Part shown: positions 34,209-46,234 of the stretch, piece after piece
Position numbering within the stretch: position 1 is the stretch's first letter
How the letters are laid out: every line of letters starts with the position of its first letter
DNA from: Polytrichum commune
Lineage: Eukaryota; Streptophyta; Polytrichopsida; Polytrichales; Polytrichaceae
Direction of reading: 5' to 3'
Assembly (NCBI GenBank): GCA_950295325.1
Contig: OX485803.1
Span: 930,001-994,000, forward strand
DNA: 64,000 nt
The notes under the pieces: generated by a model
Told to the model about the DNA's origin: nothing
Databases searched by the model: none
What the model saw: the letters and a program-made list of their open reading frames with translations, nothing else
Translations under genes and position numbers: made by a program

Positions 34209-35609
34209 TTAGAATGTGAGTTCTAGCAATAAGGTACCAATTGAGATCCATGTGTTGAGACCTGAGCTGAATTGGGGAGGGAGTGATGAATACAAAATTT
34301 TAGCAAATACTTCAGTGCATTTGAAATGATGTAATATCCTTGCACAATATTTGTAGCTAAATCTCATTTCTGAGTTTCCATATTATGTATTCCAACGGCG
34401 AAATGTGGGTTAGTGAAAATAAGCATGTGGAGCTCTCTTAATTCCTGGAGTGTAGTGTGGTTTCATTAGATAATTCAAAAAGTAAGATTTCTAGAGCTCA
34501 CTTTTCATTGTATCTAAAAGAAAAGTTCTTACTAATGATTTTAATTTTGCATCAATACGGTAGCAATATTTAGTAATCTTTGTGGTCTGTTTACAATCGA
34601 TTTTGAATTATTGAACTCAAGAAATGTGATAATTTAATGCAATAAAATTATAGTCCAAGCTTTCAGGATTATATGAAGAATAGATACACTTTGAGGTGAG
34701 AAAAAGAGTTCAAATTAAATTGACAATTTTCAATCAAAATAACACGAAGTTGCTATATGGTAATTTATCAACTGCAAGAGTGCAAATTAATTTGGACCAA
34801 AGCATGCCATAGAGTGCCATAATCCCTGATCCATTGTGTCCCCATTTGATCTTTGATGTTGGTGGAAGGTCTCGGTTCCCAATTGCTGCATGGTGTTAAC
34901 GTATTGATTATTTCATGGCATATTGCCATCATCTGTGACCTTGAATTGTGTTAGGTTATCACAGCATTACTCTTCCATTGACAAAGAATTCCAAATCTGT
35001 ATTTGATGAACAGTCTACAGATTGAGCTTACTATTATCTGAAAGGAATTCCGCCCTTCACAGCATCTTTGTTACATGGGGTTCATCATGGTTTCATCATC
35101 ATGTTGGTTTGTTACGACCTTGGATTCGTGGGGATCAAGCAAGTCAATCATGCATTTTTGCAAAGGGTGATCAATGTGACGAGAGGTTTGTAGGTTTGAC
35201 TGTTTGGGGCCTTTGGTGTGAATTGGGGAAACCCTAATCCCTAAAATCTAAGCCCTAACCTTGTAAGCAAATTCCGTACCAAAATTTATTAAAGATATTA
35301 TTTCTTAGAGCAGATGGTAGTCAGCAATTATCATGGGGGGGTTAGTGAGCTGAGACACAAGTGATCAAGCTTGGAAGAGGAATTTGGGGGTTCAGTGTCC
35401 ACACATGGCTATGGCAAAGTCTACTAAAAATGGCAACTGCATCATGATCGTTCCATACCCCAATCTCATTGTAGCACATTTCTTTTGGTTTGCCAATTGT
35501 TTGGCCTCTGCATACATCTTATTTAATGATGGTGTTCTCATGTTGAACCTCATCTAAGGTAGATGTCCCTAATTCCAACACAACAAAAATCTGGACACTT
35601 ATATTTGAG
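34209..35609. other. 3' flank of KCR and intergenic DNA
   Basis: The KCR 3' untranslated region probably ends within the first 200-400 bases. Beyond that no gene is seen. Confidence 0.4.
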
Positions 35610-35870
35610 TGGTGTGTGGTTAAGTGTGGATCTAAGAATGGACACCAAAAACATGTGTATTAAAAAGATGAGACTATGTGCTTCATATATGTTAATTATT
35701 CTAGGCCCAATAGTCATCTATATGACCACTTAGTGAGCATGACCATCTTCACTTTGATAATGAATAAGATATCCAAACGAGCTCTGAAAAGTATGAGGCA
35801 ATGGCTATAGGCATGATTTTGATACTCGCACTATTTGTGTTTAATATCCTACAAGAAGTAGGTGCAGAGA
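35610..35870 (+). repeat. Dispersed repeat copy B (decayed)
   Basis: Related to 20860-21145 in the same orientation and order of phrases. No intact frame. Confidence 0.5.
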
Positions 35871-37774
35871 AAAAACCTTCCAAATAACACATGTCTAACT
35901 TAAATCAGAAGAATTTCCATCAGAACAGCTCAGTCAGATGGCTCTGCAACTCACAAGGAATAATTAGACATTGACATTGGCGGTTTTCATATATATATAT
36001 ATATATATATATTCCAAATTTGACACTGCGAATAAGGAGCACTCATCGAGGCTACATGTATCATTTAACAGCTTGCTCTTCAGGTGTGCTTAATTAAAGC
36101 GTCTATCAGGTGGGTGGGGTAAATTGAACGTCAACCAAGGGAGTGTCAAAGTGCAAGTTGAATGTACAGTATTTAAAGTCTGAACCGATTAGAATAGCTG
36201 GGTTTAATCTTCTTTTCTATCTTAGGTTTTCTCTGTTTTTTTTCCATCTACCATTCGTTTTTTTAAATTATTTCAAACGGGATACTTCTGTTGATAAATA
36301 TGTTTTTTACCCCAGGGCACAATCCAGACTTCCCATGTCACAAACAGAAGGACAATCCTGGAAATAGTGTTAAAAATCCATACACTGAAGGCTTCAATTG
36401 CAAACAGCACCTTCGGTTACATTTTAAGGGTTTGCAATTCGAGTCTTGAGCTTATGGAAACAAACACTTTGTTTTGTTTTGGTGGGTGCACAACTTAACC
36501 ATATTCCATTGCAAAGATTTGCTGATATGTCTTCAAAACATGATGACTATGTGATGTGGATTAGTCCTTTCCTGAAATTCATAGCTTTCAACACACACTT
36601 CACTCTGGCATAACCTTTTTAATCAACTGCCACAGTTTGATACAAAGTTACAGAGACAGACCAACATCCTAGGGCATGTGAATGCATACTTAGGTTCCCA
36701 GGGCCCATACATCAGCTCATGGCAAAGAATAAGAGTAATCCCTAAAATACTCTACAATCACCACAATTCTACAAGAGAATATTGCATTCACAGTGCATGA
36801 CAGAGTGTTTAAATTGTACAGTTCATTACATCTATGTGATGTTCCAGTTCCACTTATGCTTGTACAACATTAGAAAGTTGCAGGAGTGGCTCACACATAA
36901 AATCACTTGAAACATGAGCTGATTTAAATAGAACCTATTAAGGTACATATATCCAAAACCACCACTATGTACCACATGCATACACTTGTAAGCAACAAAT
37001 GTATGCATGTGGTACAAAGTGGTGGTTTTAAGGTTTGGTGGTGGTTTTAGGCTTGGTGGTGGTTTTGGGTATACATACCTTACATTCTTGATTACACAAT
37101 GTGGTAAATAACCTAGACTGTTAGTTGACTTGAAAGTGACCAGATACGAGCCACCCTGTCAAATGTTGAACTCTGCCAAATGTTGGGTATCTTGCATAAT
37201 GCACATACTTTCTGTAAGGTTGGCAAAAGACACTGACTGAAGGGTTATGCAAATTGACACGTTGAATTTACAAGTTGAACCATAAACTCTGCTGGGAATA
37301 CATATTCAAGAAAGCAATCCAGGAATTGGTGCCCTCCAAAGTAACACAGGCAAGCACAAACAAAAAGATTGCACGTGCCTTTGTGTATTTGCCTAAACTA
37401 CATGACTAAGAAAAAAGGCAAGCTCAGAACTGTTTCAGAAAATCCATGTCTTTCTAGTTTCTACTCTGCACAAGGATATCACCACCTTGCTCTAGGCAAG
37501 GTGGACCAACAATAGCAACCTGAATGGGCAGAACGTGTCATAGTATCAAATTGGAAACTTTCAAGCTCGCTATACAAATGACCAACCCCGTACACACTGC
37601 CAGCCTGAATAGCTACAGAAATGGTGTGGAACTGGACTGCAATATGCAAACTGTCTATACAATGACTGAACCAATTCCCAATCACCCAAATTATTCCTGT
37701 GAACATTGCTGGCAACCTCAAATATGCTACACTATGAGACATGATCTGTGATCTACATTTTACAAGGGCGGACC
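35871..37774. other. Intergenic DNA with an (AT)n microsatellite
   Basis: About 1.9 kb without a gene. Includes (AT)n at about 35,988-36,011 and, near the right end, the 3' flank of the minus-strand coiled-coil gene. Confidence 0.4.
36956..37068. repeat. Hairpin with GGTGGTTTT repeats
   Basis: AAACCACCACTATGTACCAC...ATGCATACA at 36956-36988 pairs with its near-complement at 36997-37030 around an eight-base loop. The right arm is followed by two further GGTTTGGTGGTGGTTTT-type units. Confidence 0.8.
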
Positions 37775-40700
37775 CTAAGTGGGGCGGAGAGAGTTACGCA
37801 TTGGATCTTGGAATTTACTAAAGAACAGCACCAAAGCTATGCCAAGAAAAAATGCTTGAAATGATGTCCACAGCACTTGCCTTAGGACCTTTTCCTTGGA
37901 CGTCAACACATTCTCAAGTTTTCCTGCAGCATCTGATATAACCTCCAAGTCTTGCACCTTCACAACCCAAGAAAAGATATTGCAGTTTCAGTCAGATGTC
38001 TTGTATTGAACTGATAAAACTTTTTCAATCTCCAGGACCGAGATACTAACTCCAGTTAGTAAGCAGTACGAAGTTACTATTTGTATATTATGTCACTTGA
38101 AGTTGAGATATTTAATTGCTCTTAAAATCAAAGTGTGCGCTAAACATTTTGGAACTTCCTTGGAGTTTTTACAGCAGTTCTGGACAAGATCTATTTCCAA
38201 GAGAAAAGATGCGCTTTTGAAGAAAAAGGAATTGGCAATTGCTGTTCATACCTTGTGATTCAATAAACCCACTTTTTGTTCAGCTGCAGTCTGCAATTTT
38301 TCTGCTTCCTTCATCTGTGTGGCCAACAGCTCCTTCTGCTCTTCAAGCAGTTTTGCAAAACTCGTGGGGGATGATGCATCATCAGACCACATCATTGATG
38401 ATACTGGCAAGCTCTCATTTGCTGTTGACATCTTTGATTCAGATTCAAGCCTTTCTCGGCGTTCCCGATCAAGTTTGCCTTCCAAATCTTCCCTCATCTT
38501 TGTTTGCTCTTCAAGAAGCATGGTCAATGTTGCTAATTGATCACTTAATTCTTTCAACTTCTCGTCCTGCTTGGGTGACATTTCACTCAAAGCCATTAAT
38601 TGGGTTTCACTTTTCAAGCGTTCTGTTCGCTCCTCTTCTAGTTTACCTTCAAGTCCTTCTCGCATCTGAGTTTGCTCCTCTAGTTGCAAGGTGAGTGAAT
38701 TTATTTGGTTCCCAAGTGCCTCTCGCATTCTGCTTTGCTCCTCTAATTGCAAAGTGAGTGTATCGACTTGGCTCCCAAGTTCTTCTCGCATTCTACTTTG
38801 GTCCTCTAGTTGCACAGTGAGTGCATTGATTTGGCTCCCAAGTTCCTCTCGCAGTTTTGTTTGCTCCTCTAGTGCAGCAGTAAGGTTACTGACTTCACTC
38901 TGAAGTTCCTCTTGGATTTTAGTTTGCTGATCTAGTTGCAGAGTAAATGAACTGACTTGCCTACCCATTTCTTCTCGCAGTTTAGTCTGTTCCTCTAGCT
39001 GCAGAGTCAATGCACTGACTTGGCTACCCAGTTCTTCTCGCAGTTTAGCCTGCTCCTCTATTTGTGCAGTTAGTGTACTGACATGGCTCCCAAGTTCCTC
39101 TCTTGTTCTGGTCTGCTCTTCTAGTTGCAGAGTAAGTGTACTGATTTGGTTCCCAAGCTCTTCGCGCACTCTAGTCTGTTCCTCTAGTTGTTGAGTTAGT
39201 GTACCAACATGGTTCCCAAGCTCCTCATGCATTTTAATCTGTTCCTCTAGTTGTTGAGAAAGTGTACCAACTTGGTTCCCAAGCTCTTCCCTCACATGAG
39301 TTTGGTCCTCTAGTTGCAGAGTAAGTGTACCAACTTGGTTACGGAGCTCTTCTCTCCCTTTACCTTGCTCCTCTAGTTGCAGAGTAAGTGTACTGACTTG
39401 GTTAGCAAGCTCTTCTCGCCCATTGACTTGTCCCTCTAGTTGCAGAGTGAGTGTGTTGACTTGGTTACTGAGTTCTTCTCGCATTAGACCTTCCTCCTCT
39501 AATTGCAAATTTAGTGCAACAACTTGGTTACTGATCTCTTTTAGCTCTTTCACCTGCTCGGAAGCTAATCGGTCAAGCTCATCTGCTCGTTTCTGTAGCT
39601 CCTGATCAGCTGGATAATACTTCACTTCCATCATTTTTTTTGACCTTCTCATTGAACCGGGGTCTGAGGGAAAAACGTATCCAAGTGGTAAGTTACATTA
39701 GTCCCAAGTTACCCTGAGTATTTAGTGACACCTAAATGACAACAAGTCTACCACTAACCACCTTCAGTACAATGCCATATGAAAGATAGAGTATAAACAA
39801 TCCAATATTCTCAGTGCAGAAGGAGCACATTGTGATAGACCAGCCTATTTTACACCTGCCGTAGGAAGTTGGGAAACTAATAGTAACAAATTACAAAAAA
39901 AAATTACATACAAAAGCACTGAGGACAAGGTACGTGTACTTTGAGTATTACCTGCAGATGATACGGAAGCTATTTCATCATCTTCAGCCAACAGCTCTTC
40001 GTCTCTGTGTGGTGTAACTTGATAGAGGTCTATTCTAGGCCTTGAATGCGGAAAGACCTCTCCATGTTCTAGTTCACCTCCACCAGTAGGCAGCTCTGCA
40101 GGCAATCTGTCATCTTCAAAAATAAATTTGTCCAAATCACCATCCACAGTATCAGATTGGTGACCCTCAGAGATAGGTGGGGGATCTTGCAACATAGAGT
40201 CTCCTTGGTGAGACTCTGACTCTTCTGGCAACATATCTTTAGCAACATCAGTTTGTGGTGAACTTTCTTCCGGTTCCTGGTTAACCTCGTCCAATGTTGT
40301 CATCTCTGATTCTTCAGGTGATCCAGTTTGAGTGATCAAGTCTTGACTTCCCTCGTTCATGTTTTCAGGCACTTCCATCACTCCTTGACCATCAGGTTCT
40401 GTTGCCTCACCCTTCACCTCTGTTGGTTCTGCATTAAATTGAAAGTACATCAAATTGCTGTAACTTGAGATGAATTTCCTTTAATATTTTGACTTTGCAA
40501 AGTTATGTAGGAGTTGGTTACCAGTGTAGGATACAACCATGTACTTCACATAGCTGCATAACATTCTTAAACTTCAGTCCAGAAGAGCTACAAGAGAAGG
40601 GAGAACACAGCTGGTAAACATAAAGAGAGGAAGAAACAGATATTTTGATGTGGATGTGAAGCCGCCTCCATCTGAAGCCACAATGAAGACAACCTGGTAG

Positions 40701-43700
40701 CTGACAGTAGATTCTTATTACAAGCCTGCATTTCATTTTAAAAACAGCAAAGCACACTCTTCATACAAGATGTAACTGTCTCAACTGTCAAAGGGAAGAG
40801 ACTCAAAGACACTAAATTGTAGGAGGACTCAACACATACAGTATTTCATTATCTGCACAGGGAGTAAATCACTAGCTGATAGACTTTTTTTAATCAGTGA
40901 GAGCAAAGCCAATCTTTGAGCCAGAGGACACACCCAAAGATAATCAAATTCCAATCCAACAATCTCATTCAGTGTCAGAAAGAGTTTGTGAACATCAGAA
41001 AAAGTTCATCAAATTCCAGGATTATCACTAGATAAAGATGACAGGGCGAGTTGGTTAGATATGAAGTGCCCCAGACCTTTGTTGGTGCCTTCAAACAAAG
41101 GTGCCATAATATAGGTTCAAAGCACCCTACAGTAAAATTCTCGACTTTAAATTATCAATCTGTTTTGTCACCGTGAAGGAGAACTGACAACAAGAGGAGG
41201 GCCATTTTTCTGCTGTGAAGCATCTGATGAGCAATCAATTAAAGAGAGTTGTATGGGCTTTGTTAAATATTAACCGAATCTCTGAGCCATAGTTGAGTTT
41301 CACAACACAGGCACTAATGGCAACCATCTGAGATGGAGGTGATATTCTAAGCTTGACCTTTAAGATCCAAATGCCAGAGGAACTCCCTACCTCCTTCAAG
41401 CTCATTTTCAGTTTGTCCATTCATTTGCTCAACATGTAAATTCAGCTGGTCTGCTTCACTTCTTTCACCCTCGCCTTCTTCAGGACTAGGCAACTCCACA
41501 GCCCATGGAGGTTCCCCTTCCTCTGGATTGTCAATGAGGGGTAACTCTGGTGGTTGATCACCAAACTGATCAAAGTCAATGGCCTCGAAGTCAAGCCGTC
41601 TGGCAGCTAATGAGTCTAATCTCCTGTGGTGACCATGGACAAATCCCTCCAAACCAGTATCTGGGGATTTAAAAAAAGAAGAAAACATTGGTTAAGTATC
41701 AGTGAAAGCCTAGGCCTTCCGGAGAGAGGCTCATCTACATGTGATGATCAGCTGTCATGAGTGTGATTTATCCACTTTAACAAGCTGGAACTTCTACAGA
41801 TAGAGATACTCGATTGCAAAATAAGAAAATGTTAATACCCAGAAAACACTTTCCCCTTGAATGATCACCTTCACTAGTGTCAATAGCACTTGTCTTAAGC
41901 AAAGGATTAATATCAGCAGGGAGAATTGAGTTCCCTTCTTTTGCATGTGAAAATCACATGCCGCAGGGAGGTTTGAAGTAAATGTCTGGCCTTAGTCACT
42001 GATATCTGAGAATCTTGCTTTCCAAGAGGAGACATAGGAGGAATAATCACATGCTTTGTAAGATTCTTAACCAAGAGTAGTTGCTCTGTAGAAGTCATTG
42101 ATTGCCAAAGCTGGTGTACACTTTCTTAGCCAGGTTCAATCCCCTCTCTGTGTCCTACATGTTGGCTCTAAGAGATAGGAGTCTCCTGTTCCTTGCGAGA
42201 AAATGGAGAAGGTCTCTGCTTGTGCCATATATGTCTCCAAAACTGATAATAGTGTATAAATGATTGAGCATGCTACAGATGGGGGCAGAGTGGAGAAGGT
42301 GGGCACATTGTGTGGTCTAAGAGAGCACAATTGATAACATTCAAGTGCCAAATCCTCCTGCCATACATTCAAAGAAGTCTTTCATACTTTAAGAGTCACC
42401 TTGATCATTACACCAACTTAAACCAGCACAGCTATTGGAAAAGTGCAGGTGAGATGATATACCTGGTGCCTCAATGATTGAATCAAATCCATCATCATCT
42501 TCCACATCCTTTGTGATTGATTCAACACTGTTGCCAACACTGCGGAGCTGTGCAAGCTGCCCTGCTAACTCCAGGACAGCCTCCTTTTCACCGCTTTGCT
42601 TCTCCAGGTCCCCTTGATTCTCATCCTCATCCTTCATTGCAATTTCACTCTCAGGTCCTTTGTTCGACTGCTCAACTTGTTCAGGTGGAGGTGATGATGC
42701 AGCACTCGGCTCCTCAATCCCGTCAGCTTGTTCAACTACTGCATTTGCGTCCATGGTTTTTCTCACTTCCTCTTCAATGATAATATCCGCAGAGGGTTCC
42801 TCAAGGTTAGAATCACCCTTCAACAATCGAGTTTTTTCGTCCTGAATTCGGGCAAGCTCTTGTTTGAGCTTCTCCAGTGACACTGTGTGACCGTCTTCTG
42901 TGTCCTCTCTGTTCTCCTCTCCACTCTGCACCCCAAATGTTTTTCAAAACTGTGTAGATAGCTGGTAGTGCTTCCTAAATTTATCCCCAGTGCTCTACCA
43001 CATCCACTTCCATTGATTCTTTCATCATCTTGGTCCTATACTAATACAGCACTAAGGCTCAACCATATTGCTGACATGCAGAGCTAAAATATACACACAC
43101 ACGCAAGATTTCTTAAACTGGTGCCTGACTTAAAACCCCACCATCTCTTTTCACCAGGCATCCATCCAAGACTCCTTGACCATCCCAAAAGCCATCACAA
43201 GGCTTCCCAAGGCCTTCTTACTCCTCACCAAATCACCTGAAACAGAACTGCTGGAGCTAGGCCAGTGGCCACATCCGTATCTATGGAAGGACACAAGTTC
43301 AAACCAAGGGAGTGTTGTATACTTTACAACCTTGATGCGAGACCGTCAATGGTTGGGTGATGCTCCAAATGCAAAAGAAATCTCCAACAACAGTAGTACT
43401 CTGACCAACCCCTGGCTACCTCAAACTTCCTCAACTTGGGCTGATGCTTGAGGATGGCAGTAATCTTCTTGACCCAATCTACTCAGGAAGTTTTCATCAC
43501 GTAAAGTTCTCTTAAGAACACAACGAGATTCCAGCAGTTTACCTCCAAATCGTAAATAACACCTGGAACATAATTGCTAGTGGCCACATACGGATCTATG
43601 GAAGGACATAGTTTCAAGCCGAATGTTGTAAACTTTGTAAAGTTGATGCAAGAGCGCCAATTTTTGGATGATGTCCCAGATGCAAAAAACTTCTCCAATG

Positions 43701-45056
43701 ACAACAGTAATACTGTGAACAATCCCTGGCTACCTTCAACTTCCTCAACTTGCGCTGATATGCTTGGGGATTACGGTAGCTTGTGGACTCAATCTACTCA
43801 GGAAAGTTTTCCTCAAGTCAGTTTATCTCAAAGAACACAACAAGACTCCAACAGTCTACCTCCGGGTCCTTATAAGACCATGCTGGAGCTGGGCCAGTGG
43901 CCACAGACGTATCTTTGGAAGACACAAATTTCAAGCCAAGGAGTGCTGTATACTTTGCAGACCTTGGTGCAAGAGCGCCAATCTTTGGCTGATGTTCCAA
44001 ATGCGAAAAACTTCTCCAGCGACAACAGTGGTACTGTATACAACCCCTGGATACCTGAAACTTCCTCGACTCGGGCTGATGCTTGGGGACTACGGTGCCT
44101 TCTTGACTAAATCTACTCAGGAAAGTTTTGCTCAAGTCAACAACTTCGCTCAAGAACACAAAAAGATTCCAGCAGTTTACGTCCGTATCATAAAAATTTC
44201 ACCTGAACCAGAATTGCTAGAGCTATCTACAGAACAACACACTTTCAAGCCAAGGGAGTGCGGTATGGATTCTAACCTTGATGCAAGAGCACCAACCTTT
44301 GCCAAATTTTCCAAATGCAAGATCTTCTCCAACGACAGCAACAGTAGTACTGAGAATAACCACACCTGGCTACCTTTAAACCTCCTCAACTCAGGCTAAT
44401 GCTTGGGGATTACGGTGACTTCTTGACTGATTCAATCCACTCAGGAATTTTTTCTCACAAAAAAGATTCCAGCAGTTCACCTCCGCATCACCAAAAAAAG
44501 GTACACCAGACCACCAAAAGAAGCAGGAAAACCAAAACTAAACTTGTATGATTACCTTGTGATGATCATAGTCACCATTCACATCCCCCAGTAGCTTCAA
44601 ATCCTGGTGCTCCCCATCCTCATCCTCATCCTCAACTCCATCGTCATTGTCTTGAGCTACTGCCAATTTTGTCACAAGTGTGTCCCCTTCTTCACCCTCC
44701 TCGACACTCTCCGGAACCGATCCGTTTTCCTCCGCCCAACTCTCATCCGGGACCTCAACTGCGTTCACATCGATCCCCACCCAAGATTTTTCTCGCACCA
44801 GGAACGAGTCGTCTCTGACCCGGTCCGCGATGTACTTGAGCAGTTGGGACTCCAACAACGCGAGCTCCTCGAGGTGCTGTGCCCGTTTCTGCGACTCCTC
44901 ATCTTGGAGATCCTGTCTGTCTTGGTGGGCCTGCTTCGCAACCTCCCTTGCTGACTCCACCTCTTGCGAGTATGGTGTCGTCGAATGGTGATGGGGATGA
45001 CTATTATTCCCTTGCTGATGATGCTTGCCTGCTACCCCAGCCATGGCACCTTTCAT
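37775..45056 (-). CDS. Tail-anchored coiled-coil protein with fourteen 21-residue repeats, six exons
   Basis: Exons on minus: 45056-44556, 42925-42463, 41660-41391, 40428-39952, 39663-38252 and 37957-37775; phases match and give about 1101 residues. The N-terminal half is acidic and low in structure (many Glu/Asp/Ser), with a distinctive block FVHGHHRRLDSLAARRLDFE in exon 3. Exon 5 encodes a long coiled coil containing fourteen consecutive 21-residue (three-heptad) repeats such as LGNQVGTLTLQLEDQTHVREE, then more coiled coil. The last exon ends in one hydrophobic segment, LWTSFQAFFLGIALVLFF, and a short tail, so the protein is likely inserted in a membrane by its C-terminus, facing the cytosol. 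I recognise no family with certainty. Tethering at the ER, nuclear envelope or an organelle is inference. An upstream in-frame region lacks another ATG before a stop, which supports this start. Confidence 0.8.
38654..39535 (-). repeat. 63-bp tandem repeat encoding the 21-residue coiled-coil units
   Basis: Fourteen in-frame 63-bp units within exon 5 with no indels. Units differ by several residues each but keep Leu/Val at heptad core positions and a closing REE. Confidence 0.92.
43145..44470. repeat. ~320-bp tandem repeat in intron 1 of the coiled-coil gene
   Basis: Four diverged copies, with TTCAARCCAAGGGAGTG-like marks near 43,292, 43,610, 43,930 and 44,244. Shared phrases include AAGCGCCAAT, GATGTTCCAAATGC, AACCCCTGGCTACC and ACTTCCTCAACT. 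Frames of 178-211 codons run across copies on plus, antisense to the gene; they look like chance openness, see findings. Confidence 0.8.
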
Positions 45057-46234
45057 ATCATTAACTATAAGCTCATCATCAACACAAAGCCCTTGCTTGG
45101 CCAAGAGTGAAGAAGAAGAAGAATAACAACAACAAGTGTCATTTCATCACTGTATGCACCAGTTTTCTCAAGTTTCTCTTTTGAGAAACATCATCATCAT
45201 TATCTTCACCTCCCACAACATCAGACCGGTGAGTAGTGTGCAGATAAAGAAGCTAAGTTGAGCTAAATCTCCAATTTTTTGCTTAAACCCCAAAGGGGAG
45301 GAAGACACATGGATGGGTGCCAAGATGAGAGGAACTCCCAATGTGAGAGGGACTTGAACCACGTAAGTCTTGCCCTCCCTCCTTCCACCAGGAGATGTTA
45401 TTTTGAGCAAAAAAGCGTTAGCTGCAATGGTGGGTTCGCGGTGCTCTCAGAGTGAACTCCGGATTAAATCAGCAACTGGAGAAGAATTTGGACTAGAGAG
45501 GAGGAGCCAGGTTTTAAGGCGGTGAGTGAGTCACCTTGGTGATTTGTTTTTTTCGATCGCGGGGTTTCTGGAAAGATGAAGTTCGTGTAATAAGGAGAAT
45601 TATTGAGCAGCAGAAAGTCCAAGATTCCGCTATCGCGCGGATGATGATGACATGAGAAGGCAGGCGCACACACAAACACAAGAACTCCTAGTAGGCTCGA
45701 TATATAGACAAGCTCTATAACTTTATGTTCATCATCAGCTCGGAGTAGTAGGAGTCAGCACAGATTCCATGAGCCCTATCATCCCGACACACCATCGCTC
45801 CCCGAAACTCAAATCTCAAACCCAAACCTTTCATCCAAAAGACCATCAAACCTGCCAGGATTGAAGGAAGAAAGGAAGGAAGAAAGAAACTAACTCTTTG
45901 AAGTTTACTGCTTATTTCCCGCCCTAATCTGAGCTTTCCGGACCTACGCATTCCACCCACGTCTGACTCGGAGGTTGCACTTGTCCACCGGAGAGCACGC
46001 ACAGCGAGACAAGTCACAACTATTCGTCCGAAGGTGAGGGCCAGCCAGGCTGGTTTCTCATCAGTGTGTACTTCAAAGGAAAAAGGAAGAGATGTTCTTT
46101 CCCGATCACTTTCGACTCTCCACTCTCCGATTGGCACTGTTGGCATGGTAAAGAAAGAGGAATAAGAAGTTACAGTTGGAGGAAGATGGTTGGTGTCTGC
46201 GTCCACCGCATCATGTTGACATATTCAACGGAGA
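45057..46234 (-). other. 5' region and probable promoter of the coiled-coil gene
   Basis: Contains pyrimidine/purine-rich leader DNA. A 163-codon frame on minus (45715-46206) matches nothing known and is probably chance or an upstream frame. No TATA box stands out. Confidence 0.35.

Noticed and set aside
45715-46206. 163-codon minus-strand frame upstream of the coiled-coil gene
   Set aside because: No homology, no splice link to the gene, and it lies in likely promoter/leader DNA.
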